This document shows, one piece after another, positions 18,001-27,287 of a stretch of DNA of 64,000 nucleotides. A model generated the notes under the pieces. It was not told the origin of the DNA. It made no database searches and worked only from the letters and a program-made list of their open reading frames with translations. Source of the DNA: Posidonia oceanica (Eukaryota; Streptophyta; Magnoliopsida; Alismatales; Posidoniaceae); NCBI GenBank assembly GCA_037176725.1, contig JAZBRS010000037.1, positions 11,054,001 to 11,118,000 of the forward strand. Reading direction: 5' to 3'. The translations under genes and the position numbers were made by a program. How positions within the stretch are numbered: position 1 is the stretch's first letter; each line of letters opens with the position of its first letter.

Positions 18001-20643
18001 CGTGTGTCCCAAGCCATGGAACCTGCTGCCTTGGAAAGCATGGTCGGAATGATCACGGAGCCCCAGGTCATCACTTTCACGAATGATGAGCTGCCCCCGG
18101 CAGGGATTAATCACAATCAACCCTTGTTCGTCACGGTACAATTCAAGAACTTTCGCATTCCCCTTGCACTGGTTGATAATGGGTCGGGCCTTAACGTCTG
18201 TCCCTTGCGAACAGCAACCAAGCTCGGATTCAAGGCCGAGGACATTACTCCAGCTGTAAAGGGAATGACAGCTTTTGATAATACTCACCATGACGCTCTA
18301 GGGATTTTGGTTATCCCTCTTATCATTGGCCCGGTCACATTCGATGTGGAATTCTACGTCGTCGACTTGGAACCGAACTTCAACCTTCTGCTTGGGTGCC
18401 CTTGGCTCCACAAGCATCAGGTTATCCCCTCGACCCTCCATCGCATGATCAAGTTCCGCCGAGGCGACGATGTCATCGTTGTCATGGCGGAGAACTTTGA
18501 GAAGGAGCGGATCGAGGCGGTTTCCTCTATCTCGTCGCGGACTGTCCCCTTTGACCCTGATCTTTCGAACGCTTTGTATCGCGTTAATCGGTGCGAGCCG
18601 GTTAACTTTTTACCAGATCTTGAACGTGTCAACTCCTTGGCCGTTCACAACAACCCCTTCCGGATGGTCGAGAACGTTTGTCACAGATGGGGCTACGTCA
18701 AAGGGACACCGCTCGGGCGACATGGCCAAGGAATCGCTGAACCAATCCTGGCGGAAGAACGAAGGGACAACGAGGGTCTAGGTTACGACCCTCACTCCGA
18801 CAAAGGCAAGCGCCCGCAAGCAAAGAATCAGAGAATGGTCATACCTCGGAGCTTGGCCAACTTCACGAGCGCAGGTATCCTGGACTCAAGCGTAGTTCAA
18901 GTCGCAGTGCCGTCGGAGCCGTGTCAAAGCCCTCCGCCACCGGAGGAGGACTGGGTCTGCGTTGAGGACTATTACTCGGACGAGGAACAGTCGGGCACAA
19001 CAGGGGCAGTCCAGACTTGCAGTGAAAGCCAGCCGAGCCCAACAGCACACCAGTCGGTTTATCTGGCCACTCCTTCCACAGATCATGAGGCAGCAGTCTT
19101 GGCAGAACCCTTGGCAGATTTGGCAGTCTCTGATTCTCCTGCAGCCATGTCAGCAATACCAGCACCAGCTCAAGCACAGTCAGTCAGTCCGCATGCAACC
19201 CTTGTCGCATCGGTGCAACTACCACCTTCGCAGAAAGGTCAGTCGCTGAGTTCAGTCAGCAGCACAACCCGGCCCTTTTCAGAGGACACACCACAGGCAA
19301 TACAGCCAGTTCAGTCAGTCACACTTCCCCTTGCCGCAGAACGGCAACTTTCATGGCCACATCCTATGACATCGGAGGCCGCGCTCTCATCATCATCATC
19401 AGTCACGGAGAACCAGCTGAGCAACGCGGTCTCCCGGCCTTCGGGCCTTCAGGAGAGCACCTCCGCTCATCCTCGAACAGCAGCAGTCACTCTGGCAGCA
19501 TATCCATCTGCAATCCCTCTGACTAGACCATCAGGGTCTCCCTTGCCGGGACAGTCGCAATCAGGCGCGCCCGTGAGTCAGAGGATGCAAGTATCAGAGA
19601 CAGCAATCCATCTCGCAGCCGAGCCAGTGCCTCAGGCCCTCGGCGCCTACTATGTCGATTCACCCCCAGATGAGGAAGAGGAAGGGGCAGTAGAAGCCCA
19701 AGTCGATTCATGGATGTCGGATCTGGAGCTGCTTTACCAAGAACAGCTCGAATCCATAGTAGAAGACTTGGCACGACACCAAGCCGCAGAAAGGAAAGGA
19801 AAGGCCGTAGTTACGGATCCTCCTCTGCGAGAGGACTCCACCTCCATCATGGCTTTGGAAGGAAGTTCAATGATGTCAGACTCTCTCAGACCCGACGAGC
19901 TCATTACTCTTCAAGCCGAGGGCGGGTCCAGATGGCTTGTACAGCATATGCCTTCCACCAGTACATTGGCAGACTCAGAAGAAGAGACACCAGCGGGTTG
20001 CACAGCAGCAGTAACAGAGCAAAGAGCAGAGTCAGTGACAGAGTTGTCAGAAGTTTCAGTGGCAGAATCGCCAGCAGCATCAGTCACAAAGTCAGTAGGG
20101 CCTTCAGTAGTGTCAGCAGAACATGCAGCAGAGCAGACAGCAGAAGCCACCAGAGCAGAGGTCGCACACCGAAGATTCAGAAACACCCGGGTGGGCATGA
20201 CCATCCTGAGACGTCACCAGGGCCAAGGGGCAGAACTCCTACACTCATTCGATGTGACAAACCCCACTTTCGAAAAGGAGATTCTCTCGGAACTTGTCGC
20301 ATACGGAGAGGAAGATAATACAGGCGAAGATGAGAATGGTGATCCCTCGCCTGAGTTCCGGCCCTATGACGACGACCCAGAAGGTCCCAATCTGCATGTT
20401 GAGGAAGAAACAGAAACTATTAACCTCGGCACAGCCGAAGAAACCAAAGAAGTTCGCATCAGCGCCCTGCTATCACCACAAGTCAGGATAGAATTCATCG
20501 CATTCCTGAGGGAGTATGCGGATGTCTTCGCCTGGACTTATGAAGACATGGTCGGCCTGGATGTCGAAATAGTGGTTCATAACTTGCCCTTGAAGCCAGA
20601 GGCCAAGCCAGTAAAGCAGAAACTAAGAAGATGGCGACCATAG
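15064..20643 (+). CDS. gag-pro: Gag-protease polyprotein of element A (1859 aa)
   Basis: The start is chosen at ATG 15064 (MAQRTVETP); the frame is open upstream but has no ATG. A Pro/Ala-rich N-terminus (1-320) is followed by the retrotransposon Gag capsid domain (about 321-495, with KYDGRGCPIAHLKAYC and ALKWFTSL). Next come an atypical zinc knuckle C667-x2-H-x4-H-x4-C680 and an aspartic protease with D1038 in VDNGSG. A G-patch-like stretch at about 1200-1235 (RWGYVKGTPLGRHGQG) follows, then some 600 residues of acidic, Ser/Ala/Gln-rich low complexity. The last residues (KPVKQKLRR) already belong to the RT N-terminus, so the TAG at 20641 cuts inside RT. Gag builds the particle and the protease processes it. 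At 1859 residues it is unusually long for a gag-pro product. Confidence 0.92.
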   Translation: MAQRTVETPLTLASEVVPAPAPPVPVSNPSVPAVTPGFSPLSSGAPQFAVGQWQTPVPPDPVAESILMTTSRVLEAPLTPPSQGFVTFDPSAATTHALGFQSPGQSGSLGSGSSPALQFSVPTDGTPEEQYQQLMDTIQRLQGIALSVRPPSPPVVLEVPVRPAPAHLALHSALPPRPSSQLLTVPTMGARVPPLASAPHLTQHAPPPPGGQSFGLVGAQYLAGPSPGIAPVRPLMLQHPAPTAQHTVYPPPLHQAQNSTCIPPCTPPQHGYAGHHLASPGDVMVDPEEHLGATHSAYVVPAPAAPSPVAAIPDPINNRMDVLEKALRLVQGTDHQTYQFRDLCCFPEAVLPPKFKISDFEKYDGRGCPIAHLKAYCGDLAQLQADERLLIRLFQKSLSGPALKWFTSLDMAMIKTWNDLSQAFLEQYSFNLDLVPKRADLIATKQNPGEPFGEYVGRWRAFASQVRDRPSDEESIEIIIKGAQPSTGALLSIQPVTTFTALIRAGTRVESSLRSGNFPALSVLARQALASNDGSSSSAINNNSSLNNNRPKRKDPPKPVVAYVDSPAAPVRLASRPAPPQIYYAPAPRAHPTPQITTTARPVYPAAPVQQGQFPRPRRPPMEKRKFAPLVEPLSAVLPKVASLLRFPEVRPPPNPLPHWFKANLFCDFHRSVGHSTDSCFTLRNAIQDLIELGTIVIDTHEASTSAPSHAPASASTPANVVRRPLPEHSYSGGAGTSGIHSLFPSGSPTSVVDPSELIHDVSTPFPVSLYLAAIAGSESGVHMIRPRARPERSPASAVMLSRAQAPVHLLVRPQPELPVHLLARPQSPPSLPSQLPTYPCPPQPVAPLVLAARAPVVINLTRDTHRVPYSYATEMCVEVTRSGRVYRPPAPVTRPSHPRPAIPLPLAQPTVPLPSGQPLEPTVAEPVPTTAPPTTKKCQPKADITSQLKKVKADISIWDLIHTSAEHREAFLRVFQAARVSQAMEPAALESMVGMITEPQVITFTNDELPPAGINHNQPLFVTVQFKNFRIPLALVDNGSGLNVCPLRTATKLGFKAEDITPAVKGMTAFDNTHHDALGILVIPLIIGPVTFDVEFYVVDLEPNFNLLLGCPWLHKHQVIPSTLHRMIKFRRGDDVIVVMAENFEKERIEAVSSISSRTVPFDPDLSNALYRVNRCEPVNFLPDLERVNSLAVHNNPFRMVENVCHRWGYVKGTPLGRHGQGIAEPILAEERRDNEGLGYDPHSDKGKRPQAKNQRMVIPRSLANFTSAGILDSSVVQVAVPSEPCQSPPPPEEDWVCVEDYYSDEEQSGTTGAVQTCSESQPSPTAHQSVYLATPSTDHEAAVLAEPLADLAVSDSPAAMSAIPAPAQAQSVSPHATLVASVQLPPSQKGQSLSSVSSTTRPFSEDTPQAIQPVQSVTLPLAAERQLSWPHPMTSEAALSSSSSVTENQLSNAVSRPSGLQESTSAHPRTAAVTLAAYPSAIPLTRPSGSPLPGQSQSGAPVSQRMQVSETAIHLAAEPVPQALGAYYVDSPPDEEEEGAVEAQVDSWMSDLELLYQEQLESIVEDLARHQAAERKGKAVVTDPPLREDSTSIMALEGSSMMSDSLRPDELITLQAEGGSRWLVQHMPSTSTLADSEEETPAGCTAAVTEQRAESVTELSEVSVAESPAASVTKSVGPSVVSAEHAAEQTAEATRAEVAHRRFRNTRVGMTILRRHQGQGAELLHSFDVTNPTFEKEILSELVAYGEEDNTGEDENGDPSPEFRPYDDDPEGPNLHVEEETETINLGTAEETKEVRISALLSPQVRIEFIAFLREYADVFAWTYEDMVGLDVEIVVHNLPLKPEAKPVKQKLRRWRP
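20641..20643 (+). other. In-frame TAG between gag-protease and pol
   Basis: The codon series P-TAG-W-L-L-M-I-K-E-E stays in the same frame before and after the stop. Both sides match the conserved RT N-terminus of Tat elements, in which the stop position is normally an acidic or polar residue. It is either a point mutation or a recoded/readthrough stop. Confidence 0.9.
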
Positions 20644-20652
20644 TGGCTGCTC

Positions 20653-23600
20653 ATGATCAAGGAAGAAATAATGAAGCAGCTTGATGTCAACTTTTTAAAG
20701 GTCGTCCTTTACCCTGAGTGGCTTGCAAACATCGTGCCAGTGCCCAAGAAGGACGGCCGAATCCGGGTATGTATTGACTACAGGGACCTGAACAAGGCGA
20801 GTCCCAAGGACGACTTCCCATTGCCTCACATTGACGTCCTAGTCGACAATACCGCAGGCCACAAGATGCTGTCCTTTATGGATGGCTTCTCCGGTTATAA
20901 TCAGATCAAGATGGCAGAAGAAGACATGGAAAAAACTTCGTTCATCACCCCCTGGGGGGTCTTCTGTTATCAGGTTATGCCGTTTGGGTTGAAGAATGCT
21001 GGCGCAACATATCAGAGGGCCATGACCACACTTTTCCACGACCTCATGCACCAAGAAGTGGAGGTCTATGTGGATGACATGATCGCGAAGACCAAGGAGC
21101 CTAAGGATCACCTTAGTTGCCTAAAGAAGCTCTTTGACCGTCTGAGGAAGTACAGACTGAGACTTAACCCCAACAAATGCGTATTCGGGGTTTCATCTGG
21201 CAAACTGCTCGGCTACATTGTTAGCCAAAGGGGGATTGAAGTAAACCCGATGAAAGCTAAAGCCATCGTGGAGATGCCACCCCCTAGAACCGAGAAGGAG
21301 GTTCGAGGCCTGCTGGGGCGTTTACAGTACATCAGCCGCTTCATTGCACAGCTCACGCCCATCTGCGAGCCCATCTTCAAACTCCTGAGGAAGAATGCAC
21401 AAATCGACTGGAATGAAGAATGTCAAGCCGCATTTGAGAAGATCAAGCAGCTACTGGTCAAACCCCCTGTCTTGGTCCCTCCCACACCAGGAAGACCTCT
21501 GCTCCTCTATCTGTCAACCACACAGCATTCCATGGGTGCCGTCCTGGGCCAACACGACGAGTCTGGCAGGAAAGAGCGCGCCATTTACTACCTGAGCAAA
21601 AAGTTCAATGAATGTGAAGCCAGGTACACTGTGATGGAGAAAACCTGTTTATCCCTTGTCTGGGCCGCACAGAAACTGAGGCACTACATGATGGCGTATC
21701 CAGTTCAGCTGTTGCGCCGGCATGATCCCATCAAGTTCCTCTTCCAAAAGCCGGCTCTGGTGGGTAGATGTGTCAAGTGGCAGGTGTTGTTGTCCCAATA
21801 TGACATCACTTTTGTCACACAGAGGTCTATGAAGGGCCAGGCTATGGCGGACCACCTCGCGGATTTCCCTCTGCCTGAATATCAACCCCTCCAGACGCAG
21901 TTCCCTGACGAGGACATTCTTTTTGCGACGGAGGACTCAGAAGAGAGGGACCCTGAAGAGCAAGAGCAGTGGCGGTTGTACTTCGACGGCGCCGTCAATA
22001 AAAAGGGTCGAGGCATAGGTGCAGTACTGACCACGCCACATGGACAGATGATTCCCTTTGCGAGGAAGCTGACTTTCGCATGCACGAACAACGAAGCAGA
22101 ATACGAGGCATGCATCTTGGGTTTGAAAGTCGCCCTCGAGCACAAAGCGCAGAAGTTGCACGTGCACGGTGATGCCATGTTGGTGATCTCTCAGGTGAAT
22201 GGCGACTGGAAGACAAAAGACCCCAAGCTCGTGCCATATCACGAATATCTGCTGAGGCTAATAGAAGAGTTCGAGAGCATTGATTTCACATACATGAACA
22301 GGGCGAAGAATGCGTATGCAGACGCGTTAGCGACCTTGGCTTCTTGGCTCAGCATACCAGACAATAGCATGGTGGATGTGTCAGTCACCTGCATTGAGGA
22401 GCCTGCCCATTGCATGAATATTGAGGAAGCGGATCCGACAGTGGAGCAGCCATGGTATCATGACATCAAAGCATTCTTGGAGTCTGGTAGCGTCCCATCT
22501 GGCACCACTGCAGAAGATAAGAGAACCTTGGCGCGTCTGGCGTCAAAGTATGTACTGGGGGGTGGGCAGTTATACAGAAGATCGTACAACCAGATGCTGT
22601 TACGCTGCTTGGACAAACCTGAGGCTGACACCTTAATGCTTCAAGTGCATGCAGGGACCTGTGGCCCGCACATGAACGGTGTCCTCTTAGCCAAGAAGAT
22701 CATGCTCCAAGGATATTTCTGGCAGACCATGGAAGCAGACTGCTGCCGTTTCGTGCGTAAATGCCACAACTGTCAGATCCATGGCAATTTCATCAAGGCT
22801 CCCCCTCATCAGCTGCACAACATGTCCTCGCCATGGCCTTTCTCCACCTGGGGGATCGATGTCATTGGCGCAATACACCCCGCCGCTTCAAATGGCCATC
22901 GCTTCATCATGGTGGCAATAGACTACTTCACTAAGTGGGTGGAAGCAGCTTCCTACAGGACAGTCACCGCAGTGGCAACCGAAAAGTTCATCAGAAACAA
23001 CATCGTTGCCCGGTACGGGGTCCCTCACTCCATCATCTCTGATAACGGCACGAACTTCATCGCCAAAAGGACTGAGGAGTTCCTACAGAGTTTCAAGATC
23101 AAGCATCACCGCTCCTCACCATATCGGCCTCAGATGAATGGAGCAGTGGAGTCTGCCAACAAGAACATCATCAAGATCATGAAGAAGATGGCAGAAACCC
23201 GCAAGGATTGGCACGATCAGCTCCCGTACGCGCTCTGGGCGTACAGGACATCAATCCGGACCTCAACAGGAGCCACCCCGTACTCGCTGGTGTACGGCAT
23301 GGAAGCTGTATTGCCCGTTGAAGTGGAGATCCCCTCGCTGCGAATCTTGCGAGAAGCTGAGCTGGAGGAGGCAGAATGGGTCGAAGACCGCTGCGTCCAA
23401 CTGAACTTGATTGATGAGCACAGACTACAAGCCATGCACAATGCCCATTGTTATCAGAAGCGAATGGCTAGAGCATTCCTGAAGAAAGTCCGGCCCAGAA
23501 GCTTCCAGCCCGGAGATCTTGTTCTGCGTGCCATTCATCTACCGGACGGTCGAGGCAAATTCCGACCTAATTGGCGCGGACCCTTTGTAGTTAAGCAAAT

Positions 23601-23694
23601 CTTCTCAGGCGGCGCAGTAACTCTTGAGGACATGGACCAGGTCGAGCAGTCTGAGCCGGTCAACATGTGCTACCTCAAGAAGTACTATCAGTAG
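20653..23694 (+). CDS. pol: Pol: RT, RNase H, second RNase H, integrase (1013 aa)
   Basis: The start is the first ATG after the TAG, but by family comparison the protein is probably made as a Gag-Pol fusion. RT has VPKKDGRIRVCIDYRDLN and the catalytic YVDD at 139-142. A gypsy RNase H follows (about 280-400, with AIYYLSKKF). A second, DEDD-type RNase H has D445, E481, D507 and D557, the feature that defines the Tat lineage. Integrase has a zinc finger H666, H673, C704, C707 and a catalytic triad D736, D797, E833 with 35 residues between the last two. The C-terminus has GKFRPNWRGPFVV. All catalytic residues are intact. The enzyme copies the RNA into DNA and inserts it. Confidence 0.95.
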   Translation: MIKEEIMKQLDVNFLKVVLYPEWLANIVPVPKKDGRIRVCIDYRDLNKASPKDDFPLPHIDVLVDNTAGHKMLSFMDGFSGYNQIKMAEEDMEKTSFITPWGVFCYQVMPFGLKNAGATYQRAMTTLFHDLMHQEVEVYVDDMIAKTKEPKDHLSCLKKLFDRLRKYRLRLNPNKCVFGVSSGKLLGYIVSQRGIEVNPMKAKAIVEMPPPRTEKEVRGLLGRLQYISRFIAQLTPICEPIFKLLRKNAQIDWNEECQAAFEKIKQLLVKPPVLVPPTPGRPLLLYLSTTQHSMGAVLGQHDESGRKERAIYYLSKKFNECEARYTVMEKTCLSLVWAAQKLRHYMMAYPVQLLRRHDPIKFLFQKPALVGRCVKWQVLLSQYDITFVTQRSMKGQAMADHLADFPLPEYQPLQTQFPDEDILFATEDSEERDPEEQEQWRLYFDGAVNKKGRGIGAVLTTPHGQMIPFARKLTFACTNNEAEYEACILGLKVALEHKAQKLHVHGDAMLVISQVNGDWKTKDPKLVPYHEYLLRLIEEFESIDFTYMNRAKNAYADALATLASWLSIPDNSMVDVSVTCIEEPAHCMNIEEADPTVEQPWYHDIKAFLESGSVPSGTTAEDKRTLARLASKYVLGGGQLYRRSYNQMLLRCLDKPEADTLMLQVHAGTCGPHMNGVLLAKKIMLQGYFWQTMEADCCRFVRKCHNCQIHGNFIKAPPHQLHNMSSPWPFSTWGIDVIGAIHPAASNGHRFIMVAIDYFTKWVEAASYRTVTAVATEKFIRNNIVARYGVPHSIISDNGTNFIAKRTEEFLQSFKIKHHRSSPYRPQMNGAVESANKNIIKIMKKMAETRKDWHDQLPYALWAYRTSIRTSTGATPYSLVYGMEAVLPVEVEIPSLRILREAELEEAEWVEDRCVQLNLIDEHRLQAMHNAHCYQKRMARAFLKKVRPRSFQPGDLVLRAIHLPDGRGKFRPNWRGPFVVKQIFSGGAVTLEDMDQVEQSEPVNMCYLKKYYQ

Positions 23695-25048
23695 CCGAGA
23701 GTAGCCATTGCGGATTCTCCCTCCCATTTGTCATGTTCTCGCCATTTGCATACCTTTGTATCTCTGTTTGCTCTATCCACTCCCCACTTCACTTCATCCC
23801 ATTTCCTACATTTCCTGACGTTGCAGCACTCCTGTGCGTCCCTGCTCATCCTGTTCACATTCCACATTCCTCATACATTGCATCTTGCCCGGTGATGAAA
23901 ATCGGAGGTGCTTGCCTGCTGCGAAAGGAGTCTCCCGACTTCACCTGATACTACTTAGATGTCTTGACTAGTGAGGGAGCCACCACTCAATGAGAGCGGG
24001 CGAAATGCCCAAGCCCCTAAGGACTTACACCCTTTAGAAGAGTGCTAGGTGTTAGTCAGAAAGCAGTACATACCCCGGCCTAGATGTGCGGAAAAAGAGA
24101 AAGAAAGAAAAAGCCAAAAGCCCGTACCCGAAAGACCCTAACGCCCATCTCCCCTGGGGGAGGGGACAGCGGAAACCTGCAAGCCAAAAAAGAAAAGAAA
24201 GGAAAATGAAGAAGAAAAAGGGAACAAAAAAAAAGGAAAAAGAAAAAAACAACAAAAGGAGAATGATAGAAAAGAAAAGAGAGAGGGACAAAGGCCCCAC
24301 TCCCGCAAAAAAAAAAGAGAGAAAAAGAAGAAAAAAAAAAGGAAGAATAAAGGCAAGCAGGGTAACCCCGTACCTCTCACCTACCCCAGAAAAGAGCCAA
24401 AGCCCGGGTCAGGTCCTCCTCGCTTCCAAAATGGGAATAAGGGGAGCCCTGTACACCGACATTAAAAAGAAGAGAGAGAAGAAAGAGTTAGGAGTGAGTG
24501 TAAGTCCTTGAGAGTTTGGCATGGAGCCCGTCCTCTCTACACCACCGCCAAACATCACCCATACCTTTCCCCAGAGTGCCACCAACAAGTCAGGAGTCCG
24601 AGTAGAGTCCGGTGAGTTAAGGACCGCCCCCTTTCTGTACAGCAGGCACCAAAGCACCCCGATGCTGAGGGCAAACCATACCAAATCACACGCATTTGCA
24701 TTTCCCAGTCATCCCCACTCTCTCTGATCATCCCACTCCGCAAAGGCTCACTCCAGCACTGAGACCGTACCTCTACTCAGCATGCGTTGGCACCGTCAGG
24801 CTGCGACAACCCGGGGCTCCCGACAGTCCCCGCCACATCAACAGAACGCCCTTACGCTTATACATGTTCAATTGCCATAGTCTGAATGTCTACTGCTTAT
24901 ACATGTCGCACCTGTTTCTACCAGTTTTAGAATCTGCTTTCCTATGATAGTTTTGTGACTATATGAGCCCTGATAATTCACAGTCTTGGCAAACAGGTAC
25001 CTGAAGACTCTTGCGACAACCGTCTGCCCACATCCTGCAATCTGTGCA
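23695..25048 (+). other. Spacer between pol and the PMD-like frame
   Basis: No gene is seen. The stretch 24080-24360 is a strongly purine-rich A/G tract on the plus strand (GAAAAAG words). The conspicuous minus-strand Phe/Leu frames there are its translation artefacts. Just before the PMD-like frame, GGCAAACAG at 24988-24996 could serve as a splice acceptor. Confidence 0.55.
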
Positions 25049-26251
25049 ATGGGTTTCCCCACCTTGGTAACCCCCACACACTGCTCCGAGATCCTGCGAG
25101 AATGGATCGGCAAGCTGACAAGAGATGACTGTGAGAAGCTGCGCCTGTGGGGCATTCCGACCAGGCTGCTCAGGGCTGCTGATGTAGAAGTGAGCCGCCA
25201 TCTTCTGTGTGCTGCTGCGCGATTCTGGAAACCAGCACACCATGTCTTCCGTTTCGGCAGAACTGAACTGACGCCCACACTGGAAGAAGTGCGCCGGATC
25301 TGCGGCTTTTCCAAGATCTTGGGGCCGCCTATCTTCATGAGGCCTGACGGATACTTGGCAGTCCTGAAACAGCTGACTGTCCTCTCTACCCAAAGTTGCC
25401 AGCAGAAGCTGATTTGTACTAGCGGGCCCATGCCTTTGCTTCGCCTAGCATATTTCGATGATATTATGGAAAAGCGCACTGAACTCGGAGACGAGCTGTG
25501 GCTCCGAGGGTTTGTCACCTGTTTCCTAGGCGAGCTGGTCTTTACTCATGGCAAGGCAACAGTGGCCATCGAGGTTGCGGAAATTGCATTAACGGTGGTG
25601 ACCCAGCACATGGATCTGGCACCGGTTGTCTTGGCAGAAACTTACCGCGGTCTGGACCGCATCTCGCATCGCTGCCGCCACTTTCATGGTTGCGGATCGT
25701 TCATTCAGGTCTGGCTAGCGGCGCACACTGAGATAGACCTTCTGCGCCCCCAAGTGCATGCTTTCGAGGCCTACTGCAGCAGCGGCCATGCCAAGGCAAT
25801 CAAGAGCGTCAAGGAAGAGTATGAAAGGCTATCAGGACTGACAGACGACACAGTCACATGGCGCATCATTCCTTCTGCAGCCGAAGCATTCACTGTCTTC
25901 TTCAATACACGCGACATGCGCCTGGTCGTGCTACCAGGATTTACTGCGGGTGTAGAATATCACCCTATCAGAGTCATGCGCCAGTTCGGCTTCCAGCAGG
26001 GCGTCTTTGTCGACAGCACAGCGCCTAAGCTCCTTCAAGAATATCCCCTCAGTACAATCGCCCCCACAAAGGAGCTGGCCAACCTAATGCAGCATGGGGT
26101 GCGATCAACAGACATCGCTACAATGAAAGGCGTAGGGTGTACCCCTGAGTACATCACTGAAGTGCAGGACCTCTGGCCCATTGATGAAATCCCGCCAAGC
26201 GGTCCCTTATTCTCTGACTCTGGAAGATCAAAGAAGCCTCGAACCGGCTAG
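25049..26251 (+). CDS. Extra ORF of element A: PMD/DUF7745-like protein (400 aa)
   Basis: The first ATG in the frame is at 25049 (MGFPTLVTP). The frame is open back to 24974 without ATG, and an acceptor-like AG lies at 24995-24996, so expression by splicing is possible. The N-terminal half shows the pattern of the plant mobile domain/DUF7745 group: LRLWGIPTRLL, then FWKPAHHVFRFG, then ELTPTLEEVRRICGF, then LWLRGFVTCFLGELVF. The C-terminus ends with a basic KKPRTG. PMD-type domains are known as passengers in plant Ty3/gypsy and Mutator-like elements and are related to nuclear MAIN/MAIL proteins. A role in escaping silencing has been proposed for them but is not shown by the sequence. It is intact and on the same strand as pol. 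Confidence 0.75.
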   Translation: MGFPTLVTPTHCSEILREWIGKLTRDDCEKLRLWGIPTRLLRAADVEVSRHLLCAAARFWKPAHHVFRFGRTELTPTLEEVRRICGFSKILGPPIFMRPDGYLAVLKQLTVLSTQSCQQKLICTSGPMPLLRLAYFDDIMEKRTELGDELWLRGFVTCFLGELVFTHGKATVAIEVAEIALTVVTQHMDLAPVVLAETYRGLDRISHRCRHFHGCGSFIQVWLAAHTEIDLLRPQVHAFEAYCSSGHAKAIKSVKEEYERLSGLTDDTVTWRIIPSAAEAFTVFFNTRDMRLVVLPGFTAGVEYHPIRVMRQFGFQQGVFVDSTAPKLLQEYPLSTIAPTKELANLMQHGVRSTDIATMKGVGCTPEYITEVQDLWPIDEIPPSGPLFSDSGRSKKPRTG

Positions 26252-26716
26252 AGCCATCATGCCGCTGTCATTCTGTCTTCCTTTCAAGTTGTGCTGTACT
26301 TTTTGGCCTGTCACGGGCATGTAACCAACAATTCTGTCAATGCAAAACTGTTTTGTGCTGGCTGTTCACATTTCAAGGCTGATCATGCATTCCATGCTCC
26401 TCGCCGCTCACATCCGGAGGCCCCTTGGCCCGACTGATTTCTCACATGACGCAGGAAAGTCCTCAGCAAACGACCCAGGCTCCAGGACCTCCGCGAACCC
26501 GCGCCGTCCAACCTGCTACCGGACATACCCGGCTGAGTCTCCTTTGGGCTGGTACCCCAAACTACTCGTCTGACAAACGCGTCAGTTTTGTCCATCCTTC
26601 GCTTTCTCGATACCGGGGACGTTTCGACTAACCCCTGGTATCATCCTGATACCAGGGGCATCTTTCCAGACGCCCCGCGGTATCTCAACCTTTACCTCAT
26701 CTCCTCTTTGCCGGCC

Positions 26717-26808
26717 GATAAGTCCGATATCTTATCACCTTTCCCAATCAATCAATCTCATCATTATCTCGTCTCCTCTTTGCCGGCCGATAAGTCCGAT
26801 ATCTTATC
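26717..26808 (+). repeat. Duplicated block with GATAAG/CTTATC hairpins
   Basis: The block TTTGCCGGCCGATAAGTCCG occurs twice, 72 bp apart. Each copy contains a 6-bp inverted repeat, GATAAG...CTTATC (26717-26722/26731-26736 and 26789-26794/26803-26808), around an 8-base loop. Confidence 0.7.
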
Positions 26809-26834
26809 ACCCTTTTCGACCAAGCTCTCATCAT

Positions 26835-27175
26835 TACCTCACCCCCCTTCTTTAGCAGTAGTTCTCATCATGATCTCACCCCCCTTCTTTAGCAGTAGTT
26901 CTCATCATGATCTCACCCCCCTTCTTTAGCAGTAGTTCTCATCATGACCTCATCCCCCTTCTTTAGCAGTAATTCTCATCATTACCTCATCCCCCTTCTT
27001 TAGCAGTAATTCTCATCATTACCTCATCCCCCTTCTTTAGCAGTAATTCTCATCATTACCTCATCCCCCTTCTTTAGCAGTAATTCTCATCATTACCTCA
27101 TCCCCCTTCTCTAGCAGTAATTCTCATCATTACCTCATCCCCCTTCTTTAGCAGTAATTCTCATCATGATCTCAT
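26835..27175 (+). repeat. 37-bp tandem array, about nine copies, 3' UTR of element A
   Basis: TTTAGCAGTA recurs every 37 bp at 26851, 26888, 26925, 26962, 26999, 27036, 27073 and 27147, with a CTCTAGCAG variant near 27110. The middle copies contain GTAAT-TCTCATC-ATTAC, a 5-bp stem; the outer copies do not keep it. The copies are nearly identical, suggesting recent expansion. Confidence 0.93.
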
Positions 27176-27287
27176 CCCCTCTTGTCAAGCACTCCTCAAT
27201 CAGGCACTCATCAATCAATCATTCAGCAATCAATCATTCAGCATTCGATCACTCATCACTCGATCATTCATCAATCAAGCACCCTCA

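Noticed and set aside
24052..24511. Lys/Glu-rich frame (plus) and Phe/Leu-rich frame (minus)
   Set aside because: Translation of an A/G-rich tract; not a membrane protein or charged domain with real conservation.
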